From Mycolicibacterium aurum (lineage in GTDB: Bacteria > Actinomycetota > Actinomycetes > Mycobacteriales > Mycobacteriaceae): a DNA stretch of 64,000 bases. Below the pieces are notes generated by a model, which saw only the letters and a program-made list of their open reading frames with translations, was not told where the DNA came from and did not search any database. Of the stretch, positions 32,614 to 46,216 are shown piece by piece (position 1 is the first letter of the stretch; every line of letters starts with the position of its first letter). Location: contig NZ_LR134356.1 in NCBI RefSeq assembly GCF_900637195.1, positions 2,728,001-2,792,000 on the forward strand. Reading direction: 5' to 3'. Both the position numbers and the translations under genes were made by a program.

Positions 32614-33090
32614 ATGGGTGAACCGGCGTCGCGCAACGGCGTGCTCTACCTGTCCCTGGTGGTGGCGGTCCTGGCGCTCGGCGTCGCGGTGTTCGCGGCG
32701 GTCCGCACGCTGAACGCCGAGCCCGACTACACCGACGCGCAGCGCACCGACGCCAGGACGGCGATCTGTTCGGCGTTCGACACCGTCCGTACCGCGGTGG
32801 CGACCAACACCAACACCGAGCCGCCCGGCGGCTCGGGCGACATCGCCGGCGCGCTGGCCGTCGCGGCGAACGCGCGGATCGCGCTGTTCGACGGTGGGCA
32901 GTACCTGCTGGCCCGTCTGGAGCCCGCGACCCCGACCGATCTAGCGGGCGAAGTCCGCAGGTTCGCCAATCAGCTCATGGACATCGGTGCGGCGGCCACG
33001 GCCGGTGTGCCCAACACCGATCCGGTGCAGGCCGGCCGGCTGCAGGACGCCGAGGCCGCCAGTACCGCGATCAGCGGCCGCTGCCAGTGA
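32614..33090 (+). CDS. Membrane-anchored protein downstream of nadC, function unknown
   Basis: A 158-residue protein with a single N-terminal transmembrane helix (VLYLSLVVAVLALGVAVFAAV, residues ~10-30) and an extracytoplasmic, helix-rich domain with two Cys (in AICSAF and at the C-terminal GRCQ) that could form a disulfide. I do not recognise a family. It begins 3 nt after nadC and so is probably cotranscribed with the nad genes; whether that reflects function is unknown. Convergent with the LysE gene 3 bp away. Confidence 0.75.
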   Translation: MGEPASRNGVLYLSLVVAVLALGVAVFAAVRTLNAEPDYTDAQRTDARTAICSAFDTVRTAVATNTNTEPPGGSGDIAGALAVAANARIALFDGGQYLLARLEPATPTDLAGEVRRFANQLMDIGAAATAGVPNTDPVQAGRLQDAEAASTAISGRCQ

Positions 33091-33093
33091 CGA

Positions 33094-33732
33094 TCAGGCT
33101 GTGGCCGGTCCCCGCCGCAACAGCGCCAGCACCACGGCGGCCGTGGCGAACAGCCCGGAGAACACGCGATTGAGCACCGTCTGCTGCCGCGGTGTGCGCA
33201 GCCAGGTCAGCAGCCGCACCGACAGCGCGGTGTAGAAGCCCATCACGACCAGGTCGACGGCGACCATCGTGACTCCGATGGCCAGATATTGCGGCAGGAG
33301 CGGTGCGGTGGGCACCACGAACTGCGGCATCACGGCCAGAAAGAACAGCAGGCCTTTCGGGTTCGTGGCGTTCACCAGGAACCCCCGCGACACCAGCGAC
33401 ATGCGGCCTCCGTCAGCGGCCCGGTGCACCTGGGCGTCGAGGTCCAGTGCCGCGCTGCGCCACTGGCGGACCGCCAGGTAGGCCAGGTAGGCCACTCCCA
33501 GCCACTTGATGACGGTGAAGGCCAGAATCGAATTCGCCACTGCGGCGCCCAGGCCGACGGCGACGAGCGTCAGCTGCAGCATCAGCCCCACTTCGAGGCC
33601 GGCGATGCTCCAGTACCCGCGTTTGACTCCGTGCGTCAGGCCGGTGGCCATCGATTGGACGGCGCCGGCACCCGGCGACACCGCGATCACGATGGCTGCC
33701 CCGAAGAACGCCAACCACATCTGCCAGGTCAT
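33094..33732 (-). CDS. LysE/RhtB-family amino-acid exporter
   Basis: A 212-residue membrane protein with about six transmembrane segments. WLAFFGAAIVIAVSPGAGAVQSM is the conserved N-terminal LysE-family signature (SPGxG), and NPKGLLFFLAVMPQFV is the second conserved region. Likely an efflux permease for amino acids or related metabolites. The ATG at 33732 places the signature at the N terminus. A TTG at 33759 would create a TTGA overlap with the upstream gene and is a real alternative. Confidence 0.85.
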   Translation of the reverse strand: MTWQMWLAFFGAAIVIAVSPGAGAVQSMATGLTHGVKRGYWSIAGLEVGLMLQLTLVAVGLGAAVANSILAFTVIKWLGVAYLAYLAVRQWRSAALDLDAQVHRAADGGRMSLVSRGFLVNATNPKGLLFFLAVMPQFVVPTAPLLPQYLAIGVTMVAVDLVVMGFYTALSVRLLTWLRTPRQQTVLNRVFSGLFATAAVVLALLRRGPATA

Positions 33733-33755
33733 GTCGATGAGTCTGGCAGGCGCGG

Positions 33756-34178
33756 TCAAGCAATTTCGGCGACGAACACTCCCGAGCGCTTCGCGACCAT
33801 CTGGGCCGCCCGCGGCAGGGTCGGGTCCTCGGTCCCGGCGGGCAGCACCCGCGGCCGGACCAGGTGCAGGGTTTTCTTCCCGATCTGGATATCCGCCTCG
33901 CCTGCGGCGATCACGTTCTTCACCCAGTTCGTCTTACCGTGGGCCAGCCCGATCGCGAGCACCGTGCCTTTGCGGTACGGCGTGACGATGGTCTCGTAGT
34001 CCTTGCCCGACGTCCGTCCACGGTGCTTGATCACGGCGAGCCCGGGCATCCGCTTCGACAGGGGCCGGAGCAGCGGATTGATGTATTTGATCTGCAGCCG
34101 CTCGAACCAGGCCGGAAAGATCATGGGCACACCCGGCGCATTGTTCGGGTGGTTGGCTCGGTTGGGCCGACCGGACAT
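33756..34178 (-). CDS. Deazaflavin (F420)-dependent nitroreductase-family protein
   Basis: A 140-residue split-barrel protein of the DDN/FDOR family. The pattern [20 protein letters not shown] matches the family core HxGRxSG...TPL and binds F420. The reaction is not fixed by sequence; relatives reduce quinones, nitro compounds or other acceptors. It starts with ATG at 34178 behind a GGAGG sequence, is divergent from hisD (45 bp) and is probably cotranscribed with the LysE gene. Confidence 0.86.
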   Translation of the reverse strand: MSGRPNRANHPNNAPGVPMIFPAWFERLQIKYINPLLRPLSKRMPGLAVIKHRGRTSGKDYETIVTPYRKGTVLAIGLAHGKTNWVKNVIAAGEADIQIGKKTLHLVRPRVLPAGTEDPTLPRAAQMVAKRSGVFVAEIA

Positions 34179-34223
34179 GACGCCTCCGATACTGATTTGT
34201 GCAGCTCTGGGACAATGGTCAGC

Positions 34224-37313
<3,090 letters not shown>

Positions 37314-37317
<4 letters not shown>

Positions 37318-37934
37318 CAAAGAAACTCGTTGTGCTGGACTACGGCTCAGGCAATCTGCGCTCGGCGCAGCGCGCGTTGGAGCGGGTGGGTGCAGAGGTC
37401 GAGGTGACCGCCGACCCGGCTGCGGCGGCCAACGCCGACGGCCTCGTCGTCCCCGGGGTCGGGGCGTTCGAGTCGTGCATGTCGGGGCTGCGCGACATCG
37501 GCGGCGAGAAGATCATCGCCGAGCGGCTCGCCGCCGGGCGGCCGGTACTGGGGGTGTGCGTCGGCATGCAGATCCTGTTCACCCGCGGCGTCGAGTTCGG
37601 GGTGGAGTCCTCGGGGTGCGCGCAGTGGCCGGGCTCGGTCGTGCGGCTGGATGCGCCGGTGATCCCGCACATGGGCTGGAATGTGGTCGACGCGCCCGCG
37701 GACAGCGTGCTGTTCCGTGGCATGGACGCCGACACCCGTTTCTACTTCGTGCACTCCTACGCCGCCCAGCAGTGGGAGGGCGACCCGGATGCGCGGTTGA
37801 CCTGGGCCACCCACCACGTGCCGTTCCTGGCCGCGGTCGAGGACGGCGCACTGGCGGCCACCCAGTTCCACCCGGAGAAGAGCGGTGACGCCGGCGCCGA
37901 ATTACTGTCGAACTGGGTCGGGGCGCTAAATTGA
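37314..37934 (+). CDS. hisH: Imidazole glycerol-phosphate synthase, glutaminase subunit
   Basis: Class I glutamine amidotransferase, 206 residues, that feeds ammonia to HisF. The catalytic triad is visible as Cys in [10 protein letters not shown] and His/Glu in TQFHPEKSG. Starts with GTG overlapping hisB. Its partner hisF lies two genes downstream. Confidence 0.95.
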
Positions 37935-37960
37935 CCCGCGTGAATTCCGTGGAGCCCGCT

Positions 37961-38695
37961 GTGAAGCTGATCCTGCTGCCCGCCGTCGACGTGGTCGAGG
38001 GCCGGGCGGTGCGCCTGGTACAGGGTCAGGCAGGCAGCGAGACGGAGTACGGCTCGGCGCTCGACGCGGCGATGACCTGGCAGCGTGACGGTGCCGAGTG
38101 GATTCACCTGGTCGACCTGGATGCCGCATTCGGGCGGGGATCGAACCGTGAACTGCTCGCCGAGGTCGTCGGCAAACTCGACGTCGCCGTCGAGCTGTCC
38201 GGCGGAATCCGCGACGACGACTCGCTGGCCGCCGCCCTGGCCACCGGCTGCGCAAGGGTGAACCTCGGCACCGCCGCGCTGGAGAACCCGCAGTGGTGCG
38301 CGAAAGTGGTGGCCGAGCACGGCGACAAGGTCGCGGTCGGCCTCGACGTGAAGATCGAGGACGGGCAGTACCGACTCCGGGGCCGTGGCTGGGAGACCGA
38401 CGGCGGCGACCTGTGGACCGTACTGGAACGCCTTGACGGCGAGGGTTGCTCGCGGTTCGTGGTCACCGATGTCACCAAGGACGGCACGCTGAACGGACCC
38501 AATCTGGAGTTGCTGACCCAGGTCTGTGAACGGACCGACGCACCGGTGATCGCCTCAGGCGGAGTGTCGAGTCTCGATGACCTGCGCGCGATCGCCACGT
38601 TGACCCACCAGGGCGTCGAGGGCGCGATCGTCGGAAAGGCTTTGTACGCGGGACGTTTCACGTTGCCGCAGGCGCTCGCCGCGGTCAGCCCGTGA
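37961..38695 (+). CDS. hisA: Phosphoribosyl isomerase (HisA/PriA, histidine and tryptophan)
   Basis: (Beta/alpha)8 isomerase of 244 residues. In mycobacteria the single enzyme PriA serves both ProFAR isomerisation (His) and PRA isomerisation (Trp), and no trpF is seen in this window. [39 protein letters not shown] and GTLNGPN are conserved. I chose the GTG at 37961, which has GGAG 7 nt before it and gives [14 protein letters not shown] at 37931 overlapping the hisH stop (TTGA) would add ten residues. Confidence 0.93.
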   Translation: MKLILLPAVDVVEGRAVRLVQGQAGSETEYGSALDAAMTWQRDGAEWIHLVDLDAAFGRGSNRELLAEVVGKLDVAVELSGGIRDDDSLAAALATGCARVNLGTAALENPQWCAKVVAEHGDKVAVGLDVKIEDGQYRLRGRGWETDGGDLWTVLERLDGEGCSRFVVTDVTKDGTLNGPNLELLTQVCERTDAPVIASGGVSSLDDLRAIATLTHQGVEGAIVGKALYAGRFTLPQALAAVSP

Positions 38696-39510
38696 CGGTC
38701 GACGCCCAGCAACTCGGGGAGCTGCTCACCACCGCCGCCGGTGTGCTCGACGCCGCGTCAGGACAGTTCATCGCCGGCCACCGCGCCGACTCCGCCGTCG
38801 CGAAGAAGGGGAACGACTTCGCGACAGAAGTGGACCTGGCCATCGAGCGCCGGGTGGTGGCCGAGCTGACGAAACTGACCGGAATCGGGGTGCACGGTGA
38901 GGAATTCGGTGGGGAACCCATCGAATCCGAGCTGGTGTGGGTGCTCGACCCGATCGACGGCACATTCAACTACGCGGCAGGGCTGCCGATGGCTGCCATC
39001 CTGCTGAGCCTGCTCGCCGATGGTCAGCCGGTCCTCGGATTGACCTGGCTCCCCTTCATGTCGCAGCGCTACACGTCGATCGTCGACGGTCCCGTGCTGT
39101 GCAACGGCGAGGTGCTCGACACGCTCACGACCGGGACGCTGGCGGAATCCATGGTCGGCGTCGGCACGTTCAACATCGACTCCCGCGGGCGCTATCCCGG
39201 CCGCTTCCGGGCGGCCGTGTTGGAGAGTCTCAGCCGGGAATGCTCACGGATGCGCATGCACGGTTCGACCGGTATCGACTTCGCGTACGTGGCCGCCGGA
39301 ATCTTGGGCGGGGCAATAAGTTTCGGGCACCATATCTGGGATCACGCCGCGGGGGTGGCCCTGGTGCGGGCGGCAGGCGGTGTCGTCACCGACCTGGCCG
39401 GGGAGCCGTGGACGGCCGAGTCGCCGTCGGCGCTGGCCGCGGCGCCCGGAGTGCACGACGCGATCCTGGAGATCGTGCGTTCCGTCGGTGATCCGAAGGA
39501 CTTTCTGTGA
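38692..39510 (+). CDS. impA: Inositol-monophosphatase-family phosphatase (ImpA)
   Basis: Mg-dependent phosphatase, 272 residues. The family motifs are [11 protein letters not shown], the metal-binding [14 protein letters not shown] and the C-terminal [15 protein letters not shown]. The same gene sits between hisA and hisF in M. tuberculosis (Rv1604). It might act on inositol phosphate, or on histidinol phosphate; the sequence does not decide, though the context makes a histidine role worth testing. GTG start overlaps hisA; the stop overlaps hisF. Confidence 0.88.
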   Translation: MTVDAQQLGELLTTAAGVLDAASGQFIAGHRADSAVAKKGNDFATEVDLAIERRVVAELTKLTGIGVHGEEFGGEPIESELVWVLDPIDGTFNYAAGLPMAAILLSLLADGQPVLGLTWLPFMSQRYTSIVDGPVLCNGEVLDTLTTGTLAESMVGVGTFNIDSRGRYPGRFRAAVLESLSRECSRMRMHGSTGIDFAYVAAGILGGAISFGHHIWDHAAGVALVRAAGGVVTDLAGEPWTAESPSALAAAPGVHDAILEIVRSVGDPKDFL

Positions 39511-40292
39511 CAACGGCCTCCGACGTCGCAACGCGGGTGATTCCCTGCCTGGATGTCGACGACGGCCGGGTGGTCAAGGGTGTCAACTTCGCGAACCTGC
39601 GCGACGCGGGTGATCCCGTGGAGTTGGCCTCGGTATACGACGCGGCCGGTGCCGACGAGCTGACCTTCCTGGACGTGACGGCCTCGTCGGCGGGCCGAAC
39701 CACGATGCTGGAGGCGGTGCGGCGCACTGCCGAGCAGGTGTTCATCCCGCTGACAGTCGGTGGCGGTGTGCGCTCGGTGGCTGATGTGGATGTGCTGTTG
39801 CGCGCCGGTGCGGACAAGGTGTCGGTGAACACCGCGGCCATCGCCCGGCCCGAGCTGCTCTCGGAACTGTCGCGCCAGTTCGGGTCGCAGTGCATCGTGC
39901 TGTCCGTCGATGCGCGCACCGTGCCGGAGGGGTCGCAGCCCACTCCGTCGGGCTGGGAGGTCACCACCCACGGCGGGCGGCGCGGCACCGGCATCGATGC
40001 GGTCGAGTGGGCTGTGCGCGGCGCGGAGCTCGGCGTCGGCGAGATCCTGCTCAACTCGATGGACGCCGACGGCACCAAGACCGGTTTCGATCTGAAGATG
40101 CTGCGCGCGGTACGCGGGGCGGTGACAGTGCCGGTGATCGCGAGCGGCGGCGCGGGCGCGGTGGAACATTTCGCCCCCGCGGTTGTTGCAGGAGCCGACG
40201 CCGTACTCGCCGCCAGCGTCTTCCACTTCGGGGACCTGACCATCGGCCAGGTGAAGGCGGCCATGGCAGCGGAAGGGATCGTGGTGAGGTGA
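39507..40292 (+). CDS. hisF: Imidazole glycerol-phosphate synthase, cyclase subunit
   Basis: Forms imidazole glycerol phosphate and AICAR together with HisH. It has 261 residues in a (beta/alpha)8 barrel. [18 protein letters not shown] carries the first catalytic Asp, and [17 protein letters not shown] the second. GTG start overlaps impA; stop overlaps hisI (GTGA). Confidence 0.95.
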   Translation: MTTASDVATRVIPCLDVDDGRVVKGVNFANLRDAGDPVELASVYDAAGADELTFLDVTASSAGRTTMLEAVRRTAEQVFIPLTVGGGVRSVADVDVLLRAGADKVSVNTAAIARPELLSELSRQFGSQCIVLSVDARTVPEGSQPTPSGWEVTTHGGRRGTGIDAVEWAVRGAELGVGEILLNSMDADGTKTGFDLKMLRAVRGAVTVPVIASGGAGAVEHFAPAVVAGADAVLAASVFHFGDLTIGQVKAAMAAEGIVVR

Positions 40293-40636
40293 GCGAGCTG
40301 GATCCGGCGATCTCGTCGCGGCTCAAGCGCGACGCCAACGGGCTGTTCAGCGCCGTGGTGCAGGAGCGCGCCACCGGCCACGTGCTGATGGTGGCGTGGA
40401 TGGACGATGCCGCCCTCGCCCGCACGCTGGAAACCCGTGAGGCGACCTACTTTTCGCGGTCTCGGGGTGCGCAGTGGATCAAGGGTGCGACCTCGGGGCA
40501 CACCCAGCACGTCCACTCGGTGCGGCTGGATTGCGACGGCGACACGGTGCTGCTCGAGGTGGACCAGGTCGGCGGCGCATGCCACACCGGCGACCACACG
40601 TGTTTCGACGCCGACCTGTTGCTGGGACCCAGCTGA
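40289..40636 (+). CDS. hisI: Phosphoribosyl-AMP cyclohydrolase
   Basis: Zinc enzyme for the third step of histidine synthesis, 115 residues, monofunctional (no HisE domain). [43 protein letters not shown] and [12 protein letters not shown] carry the conserved Cys and His metal ligands. It is the last gene of the his cluster and converges on the ABC ATPase 12 bp away. hisG and hisE are not in this window. Confidence 0.95.
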   Translation: MSELDPAISSRLKRDANGLFSAVVQERATGHVLMVAWMDDAALARTLETREATYFSRSRGAQWIKGATSGHTQHVHSVRLDCDGDTVLLEVDQVGGACHTGDHTCFDADLLLGPS

Positions 40637-40648
40637 CGCCGAGCGGGC

Positions 40649-41443
40649 CTAGATGATGCGCGTGCCTTTTGCCCGAGCGGTCCAGCGTCCTTCGTCGTAA
40701 CCCACGTTCACCGGGTGCGCGAACGCCGCCGACACCGTGTCGGTGGTGATGGTCTCCCGGGCCGGCCCGCAGGCCACGGTGCGTCCCTCGGAGATCAGCA
40801 GGGCGTGTGTGGTCGTCATCGGTAGCTCTTCGAGATGGTGTGTGACGAGGATCGACGCCACCTCCGGATGGGTCTGATCCAGCGAGTCGATGGTCTCCAG
40901 CAGTTGTTCGCGCGCAGCGACATCCAGACCCGTCGACGGCTCGTCGAGCAGCAGCAGACGCGGCTCGGGGATCAGCGCCCGCGCGATCAGGGTGCGGCCC
41001 CGTTCGCCTTGAGACAGCGTCGGCCAGACATCGTCGGCCTTGCGGGACAGGCCCACCGCCGCGATCATCGCGTCGGCCCGGTCGGCTTCGTCGGCGCTGG
41101 CCGTCCATCGCATCGGCGTGTCGTTGGTGGCGGTGATCCCGGTCAGGACCACCTCCCGCACCGTCAGCGAATACTGCAGCTGATGGCGGGGATTCACATG
41201 GCCGATGTAGTGCCGCAGCTGGGACAGGTCGACGCGGCCCATCAGGTTCCCGAGTATGCGCACGGTGCCCGACGTCGGGAACATGATCGCCGCACAGAAG
41301 CCGAGCAGGGTGCTCTTGCCCGCCCCGTTGGGGCCCAGCAACGCCCAATGCTCGCCCTGCTGCACGGTGAGCGAGATCCCGTCGATGATCTGCTTGCCGT
41401 TGCGGCGGAACGTCACGTCGGCGAGCTCGAGAACGGCCGTCAT
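40649..41443 (-). CDS. ABC transporter ATP-binding protein without nearby permease
   Basis: A 264-residue ATPase. Walker A is GPNGAGKST, the signature is LSQGERGR, Walker B is LLLLDEP and the H-loop His is in ILVTHHLEEL. No membrane or substrate-binding partner is encoded near it, so its substrate is unknown, and it could act with a distant permease or as a soluble ABC protein. It is translationally coupled to bcpB (ATGA at 41440-41443). In M. tuberculosis a chaA-type antiporter gene follows hisI instead, so this pair is a local difference. Confidence 0.88.
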   Translation of the reverse strand: MTAVLELADVTFRRNGKQIIDGISLTVQQGEHWALLGPNGAGKSTLLGFCAAIMFPTSGTVRILGNLMGRVDLSQLRHYIGHVNPRHQLQYSLTVREVVLTGITATNDTPMRWTASADEADRADAMIAAVGLSRKADDVWPTLSQGERGRTLIARALIPEPRLLLLDEPSTGLDVAAREQLLETIDSLDQTHPEVASILVTHHLEELPMTTTHALLISEGRTVACGPARETITTDTVSAAFAHPVNVGYDEGRWTARAKGTRII

Positions 41444-41898
41444 GAGCGTTGGCGCAGCACCTCGAGGGCCTTGTCGGCGTGGGTGTCCATGCTGAACTCG
41501 CTGGCGATGACCTCCAGCACGGTGCGGTCGGTGTCGATGACGAACGTGGTGCGCTTCACCGGCATGAACTTGCCGAGCAGCCCGCGTTTGACGCCGAACT
41601 GGGTCGCCACCACACCTTCGGTGTCCGACAGCAGGGGGTAGTCGAATTTCTGCTGGTCAGCGAACTTGGCCTGCTTGTCCACCGAGTCTGCGCTGATCCC
41701 CACCCGGTTGGCGCCGACTGCCTGGAATTCGGCGGCCAGGTCGCGGAAGTGACATGCCTCTTTGGTGCAGCCGGGCGTCATCGCCGCCGGGTAGAAGAAC
41801 AGCACGATGGGCCCGCCGGCGAGCAGCTCGGTGAGTGTCCGCGTCGTCCCCGTCTGGTCCGGTAATTCGAACTCCGCCACCTGATCGCCACGATTCAT
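41440..41898 (-). CDS. bcpB: Peroxiredoxin of the PrxQ/Bcp family
   Basis: Thiol peroxidase of 152 residues. [13 protein letters not shown] carries the peroxidatic Cys and the resolving Cys five residues later, the atypical 2-Cys PrxQ arrangement. [13 protein letters not shown] is the conserved later strand. The ATG at 41898 is 7 nt after TACCGT and gives [15 protein letters not shown], the proper family N terminus; the longer frame from 42018 overlaps trpE. It is divergent from trpE with a 32-bp gap and coupled to the ABC ATPase. Confidence 0.92.
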   Translation of the reverse strand: MNRGDQVAEFELPDQTGTTRTLTELLAGGPIVLFFYPAAMTPGCTKEACHFRDLAAEFQAVGANRVGISADSVDKQAKFADQQKFDYPLLSDTEGVVATQFGVKRGLLGKFMPVKRTTFVIDTDRTVLEVIASEFSMDTHADKALEVLRQRS

Positions 41899-41905
41899 GG
41901 TTCTC

Positions 41906-41911
41906 ACGGTA
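41906..41911 (-). promoter_or_regulatory. -10 element of bcpB
   Basis: On the minus strand TACCGT (41911-41906) fits TANNNT and is separated by 7 nt from the bcpB ATG, so the transcript should be leaderless. Confidence 0.55.
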
Positions 41912-41930
41912 CTTCTGGGAGGATTGCCGC

Positions 41931-43490
41931 GTGCAGACGACCGCCAACCTGGCCGATGGCTCTTCGCGCAAGCGTTCATCGCTGGCCGCGACGACGTCGC
42001 GTGAGGACTTCCGGGCACTGGCCGCCGAGCACCGCGTGGTCCCGGTGACCCGCAAGGTGCTCGCGGACAGCGAGACGCCGTTGTCGGCGTATCGCAAGCT
42101 CGCGGCCAACCGTCCCGGAACGTTTCTCCTGGAATCCGCGGAGAACGGACGCTCGTGGTCGCGCTGGTCGTTCATCGGAGCGGGTTCCCCGTCGGCGCTC
42201 ACGGTGCGCGACGGCGAGGCGGTATGGCTCGGCGTCATCCCGCAGGACGCGCCTGCCGGCGGCGATCCCCTGACGGCGCTTCGGGCCACCGTGACGCTGC
42301 TGGAGACCGCCGCGCTTCCCGGTCTGCCGCCGCTGTCGTCGGGCCTGGTCGGATTCTTCGCCTACGACATGGTGCGCAGGCTGGAGCGGTTGCCCGAACT
42401 GACCGTCGACGACCTCGGGCTGCCCGACATGATGCTGCTGTTGGCCACCGACATTGCTGCGGTGGACCACCATGAGGGCACGATCACGCTGATCGCGAAC
42501 GCGGTCAACTGGAACGGCACCGACGAGCGTGTGGACGCGGCGTACGACGACGCCGTGGCGCGGCTCGACGTGATGACCGCCGCGTTGGCCGAACCACTCA
42601 CCTCGACCGTCGCGACGTTCAGCAGACCCGCGCCGCTGCACCGCGCCCAGCGCACGGTCGAGGAGTACACCGCCATCGTCGACAAATTGGTCGGTGACAT
42701 CGAAGCCGGCGAGGCGTTTCAGGTGGTGCCCTCCCAGCGCTTCGAGATGGACACCGACGCCGATCCTCTCGATGTGTACCGGATGCTGCGGGTGACCAAC
42801 CCGAGTCCGTACATGTATCTGTTCAATGTGCCGAACGACGATGGGGGACTGGACTTTACGGTCGTCGGCTCCAGCCCGGAGGCGTTGGTCACCGTCAAGG
42901 ACCGGCGCGCGACGACGCACCCGATCGCGGGCACCCGCTGGCGTGGGGACACCGAGGAGGAGGACGTCCTGCTGGAGAAGGAACTCCTGTCGGACGAGAA
43001 GGAACGCGCCGAGCACCTGATGCTGGTCGATCTCGGCCGCAACGATCTGGGGCGGGTCTGCCAGCCGGGCACCGTGAAGGTCGAGGACTACAGCCACATC
43101 GAGCGCTACAGCCACGTCATGCACCTGGTGTCCACGGTCACCGGACTGTTGGCGGATGACAAGACCGCGCTGGATGCGGTGACGGCGTGTTTTCCCGCCG
43201 GGACGCTGTCGGGGGCACCGAAGGTGCGTGCGATGGAACTGATCGAGGAGGTCGAACTGACACGCCGCGGGCTCTACGGCGGCGTGCTTGGTTACCTCGA
43301 TTTCGCCGGCAACGCCGACTTCGCCATCGCGATCCGCACTGCCCTGATGCGGCGTGGCACCGCGTACGTGCAGGCCGGTGGTGGTGTTGTCGCCGACTCC
43401 AACGGTCCGTACGAATACAACGAGTCCGCCAACAAGGCGCGGGCCGTGCTGGCCGCGATCGCCGCGGCCGAGACGCTGAGCGAACCGTGA
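41931..43490 (+). CDS. trpE: Anthranilate synthase component I
   Basis: Converts chorismate to anthranilate with ammonia from TrpG (not in this window). It has 519 residues. [18 protein letters not shown] carries the feedback-site LLES motif. [21 protein letters not shown] and [17 protein letters not shown] are the chorismate-binding signatures. GGGAGGA at 41917-41923 supports the GTG at 41931. The frame is open further upstream to 41835, but that would read through the start of divergent bcpB. Confidence 0.96.
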   Translation: MQTTANLADGSSRKRSSLAATTSREDFRALAAEHRVVPVTRKVLADSETPLSAYRKLAANRPGTFLLESAENGRSWSRWSFIGAGSPSALTVRDGEAVWLGVIPQDAPAGGDPLTALRATVTLLETAALPGLPPLSSGLVGFFAYDMVRRLERLPELTVDDLGLPDMMLLLATDIAAVDHHEGTITLIANAVNWNGTDERVDAAYDDAVARLDVMTAALAEPLTSTVATFSRPAPLHRAQRTVEEYTAIVDKLVGDIEAGEAFQVVPSQRFEMDTDADPLDVYRMLRVTNPSPYMYLFNVPNDDGGLDFTVVGSSPEALVTVKDRRATTHPIAGTRWRGDTEEEDVLLEKELLSDEKERAEHLMLVDLGRNDLGRVCQPGTVKVEDYSHIERYSHVMHLVSTVTGLLADDKTALDAVTACFPAGTLSGAPKVRAMELIEEVELTRRGLYGGVLGYLDFAGNADFAIAIRTALMRRGTAYVQAGGGVVADSNGPYEYNESANKARAVLAAIAAAETLSEP

Positions 43491-44062
43491 TCCGGGCCGC
43501 GCAGCTGTTGCTGGTGCTCGCCGCGGTCGGCCTGTGGGGGGCGTCGCGACTCACCTGGGTGCAGATCAGCTCCTTCGACGGTCTGGGGCAGCCCCGCACC
43601 GCGGACCTGTCCGGATCGACGTGGTCGACGGCGCTGATTCCGCTGGCCCTGCTGGTGCTCGCCGCGGCGGTGGCGGCGCTCGCCGTCCGGGGCTGGCCGT
43701 TGCGCATCCTGGCGGTGCTGGTGGCGGCGGCCAGCGCAGGAATGGCGTACCTGGCCATCAGCCTGTGGGTGGTCGTCGACGTCGCGGTGCGGGCTGCGCG
43801 CCTCGCGGACGTGCCGGTGGCCGATCTGCTGGGCACGCAGCGGCACTACGTCGGTGCCAGCGTGGCCTTGGTCGCCGCCGCGTTCTCGCTGTGTGGTGCC
43901 GTGCTCCTGATGCGCTCTGCGGCCCGCAAGGGTGCCGAGACCGCGCGCTACAGCCGCGCTCCGGTGGTGGAGACGGAGTCCACGGCGATGTCCGAGCGAA
44001 TGATCTGGGATGCGCTCGATGAGGGGCTGGACCCGACCAACCCGGACAACAAGGGGCGGTGA
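43487..44062 (+). CDS. Trp-operon-associated membrane protein (Rv1610 type)
   Basis: A 191-residue protein with four predicted transmembrane helices ([58 protein letters not shown] and [19 protein letters not shown]) and a hydrophilic C terminus. It belongs to the conserved actinobacterial family found between trpE and trpC; its role is not known. GTG start overlaps the trpE stop (GTGA). Confidence 0.85.
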   Translation: MIRAAQLLLVLAAVGLWGASRLTWVQISSFDGLGQPRTADLSGSTWSTALIPLALLVLAAAVAALAVRGWPLRILAVLVAAASAGMAYLAISLWVVVDVAVRAARLADVPVADLLGTQRHYVGASVALVAAAFSLCGAVLLMRSAARKGAETARYSRAPVVETESTAMSERMIWDALDEGLDPTNPDNKGR

Positions 44063-44134
44063 CCAAGCATGGCTCGGTGGCGACTACCCTTCGTTAGAGA
44101 TCAAACGGCCGTCAGGGGAAGGGAAACCACGCCT

Positions 44135-44953
44135 ATGGGTTCGGCGACCGTACTCGACTCCATTCTCGAGGGAGTCCGTGCTGACGTTGCCGCACGCGAG
44201 GCCGCTGTCAGCCTCACCGAGGTCAAAGAAAAGGCCAAGCGCGCGGCGCCGCCGATCGACGTGATGGCCGCGCTGCGGACGCCCGGTATCGCGGTGATCG
44301 CCGAGGTCAAGCGCGCCAGCCCGTCACGCGGCGAGTTGGCCTCGATCGCCGATCCCGCCGAACTCGCTCGCGCCTACGAAAGCGGCGGCGCCCGCGTGAT
44401 CAGCGTGTTGACCGAGCAGCGCCGCTTCCACGGCTCTCTCGCCGACCTGGACGCGGTACGGGCCGCGGTGTCGATCCCGGTGCTGCGCAAAGACTTCATC
44501 GTTCGGCCGTACCAGATCCACGAGGCGCGCGCGCACGGTGCCGACATGCTGCTGCTGATCGTGGCGGCCTTGGAGCAGCCGGCCCTCGAGTCGCTGCTGG
44601 AGCGCACCGAATCCCTGGGCATGACCGCCCTGGTCGAGGTGCACACCGAGGAGGAGGCCGACCGCGCGTTGCAGGCCGGAGCGTCGGTGATCGGTGTCAA
44701 TGCACGTGACCTCAAGACCCTCGAGGTCGACCGTGACTGCTTCGCCAGGATCGCGCCGGGGCTGCCGAGCAAGGTGATCCGGATCGCGGAATCCGGCGTG
44801 CGCGGGACCGCGGATCTGCTGGCTTACGCCGGAGCAGGTGCCGACGGCGTCCTCGTCGGTGAAGGCCTGGTCACCAGCGGTGATCCGCGCAGCGCGGTTG
44901 CCGACCTCGTCACCGCGGGTACTCACCCGTCATGTCCGAAACCTGCACGCTAA
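44135..44953 (+). CDS. trpC: Indole-3-glycerol-phosphate synthase
   Basis: Ring-closing decarboxylase of tryptophan synthesis, 272 residues. [13 protein letters not shown] (catalytic Lys), [30 protein letters not shown] and AESGVRG are the family motifs. The ATG at 44135 gives [20 protein letters not shown], the usual N terminus, with GGGGAAGGGAA upstream. A 72-bp gap before it contains a possible -10 (TACCCT, 44085-44090), so an extra promoter for trpCBA is possible. Confidence 0.95.
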   Translation: MGSATVLDSILEGVRADVAAREAAVSLTEVKEKAKRAAPPIDVMAALRTPGIAVIAEVKRASPSRGELASIADPAELARAYESGGARVISVLTEQRRFHGSLADLDAVRAAVSIPVLRKDFIVRPYQIHEARAHGADMLLLIVAALEQPALESLLERTESLGMTALVEVHTEEEADRALQAGASVIGVNARDLKTLEVDRDCFARIAPGLPSKVIRIAESGVRGTADLLAYAGAGADGVLVGEGLVTSGDPRSAVADLVTAGTHPSCPKPAR

Positions 44954-46216
44954 GTGGTTGATTTCGCCGGTCCAGATCTGCCGCGCGCCAGCGCCGCGGT
45001 GGCCGAACCCACGTCCCACGACCCTGATGCACGCGGCCACTTCGGCGCCTACGGCGGACGGTTGGTCCCCGAGGCGCTGATGGCCGTCATCGAAGAGGTG
45101 ACCGCTGCCTACGAGAAGGCTCGCAGCGATCAGACGTTCCTCGATGAGCTGGACCGCCTGCAACGGCACTACACCGGCCGGCCGTCCCCGCTCTACGAGG
45201 CGGAACGGCTCAGCGAGCACGCCGGCGGCGCCCGGATCTTCCTGAAGCGAGAAGACCTCAACCACACCGGTTCCCACAAGATCAACAACGTGCTCGGCCA
45301 GGCCCTGCTCGCGAAGAAGATGGGCAAGACCCGCGTCATCGCGGAAACCGGCGCCGGTCAGCACGGCGTCGCGTCGGCGACGGCCTGCGCGCTGCTCGGT
45401 CTGGAGTGCGTGATCTACATGGGCGCTGTCGACACGGCCCGCCAGGCGCTCAACGTGGCACGGATGCGGCTGCTGGGTGCGTCGGTGGTGTCGGTCGAGT
45501 CAGGCTCGAAGACGTTGAAAGACGCCATCAACGAGACCTTCCGCGACTGGGTCAGCAACGCCGATGACACCTACTACTGCTTCGGTACGGCCGCGGGCCC
45601 GCACCCGTTCCCGCTCATGGTGCGTGACTTCCAGCGCGTCATCGGTATGGAGGCCCGGGCACAGATCCTCGATCAGGCGGGACGACTGCCGGACGCCGTT
45701 GTCGCGTGCGTCGGCGGCGGGTCCAATGCGATCGGGATCTTCCACGCCTTCATCGACGACCCGGGCGTCGGTCTGGTGGGCTATGAGGCGGCAGGCGACG
45801 GCGTCGAAACCGGCCGGCACGCCGCGACATTCACCGGTGGATCACCGGGCGCTTTTCAGGGTTCGTTCTCCTACCTGTTGCAGGACGAGGACGGTCAGAC
45901 GATCGAATCCCATTCCATCTCGGCAGGTTTGGACTATCCCGGAGTCGGCCCCGAACACGCGCTGCTCAAGGACGTGGGTCGCGCCCGCTACCTTCCGATC
46001 ACCGACACCGAGGCGATGGACGCGCTGTCCCTGCTGAGCCGCACCGAGGGCATCATCCCCGCCATCGAGTCGGCGCACGCGGTGGCGGGTGCTCTCAAGC
46101 TCGGGCCGGAGCTCGGGGCGGGTTCGATCATCGTGGTGAATCTGTCCGGCCGCGGTGACAAGGATGTCGAGACGGCGGCCAAGTGGTTCGGTCTGCTGGA
46201 GGACAAGACGCCGTGA
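44954..46216 (+). CDS. trpB: Tryptophan synthase beta subunit
   Basis: PLP enzyme joining indole and serine, 420 residues. [15 protein letters not shown] contains the PLP Lys, [10 protein letters not shown] the catalytic Glu, and GGGSNAIG the phosphate loop. GTG at 44954 directly abuts the trpC stop. An internal start about 15 residues later ([13 protein letters not shown]) would match the shorter form in other mycobacteria. Stop overlaps trpA. Confidence 0.95.
   Translation: MVDFAGPDLPRASAAVAEPTSHDPDARGHFGAYGGRLVPEALMAVIEEVTAAYEKARSDQTFLDELDRLQRHYTGRPSPLYEAERLSEHAGGARIFLKREDLNHTGSHKINNVLGQALLAKKMGKTRVIAETGAGQHGVASATACALLGLECVIYMGAVDTARQALNVARMRLLGASVVSVESGSKTLKDAINETFRDWVSNADDTYYCFGTAAGPHPFPLMVRDFQRVIGMEARAQILDQAGRLPDAVVACVGGGSNAIGIFHAFIDDPGVGLVGYEAAGDGVETGRHAATFTGGSPGAFQGSFSYLLQDEDGQTIESHSISAGLDYPGVGPEHALLKDVGRARYLPITDTEAMDALSLLSRTEGIIPAIESAHAVAGALKLGPELGAGSIIVVNLSGRGDKDVETAAKWFGLLEDKTP

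Noticed and set aside
41835..41931. Trp-containing in-frame sequence before trpE ([13 protein letters not shown]) as a possible attenuator leader peptide
   Set aside because: There is no stop codon before trpE, no terminator/antiterminator pair, and the bases are antisense to the start of bcpB.
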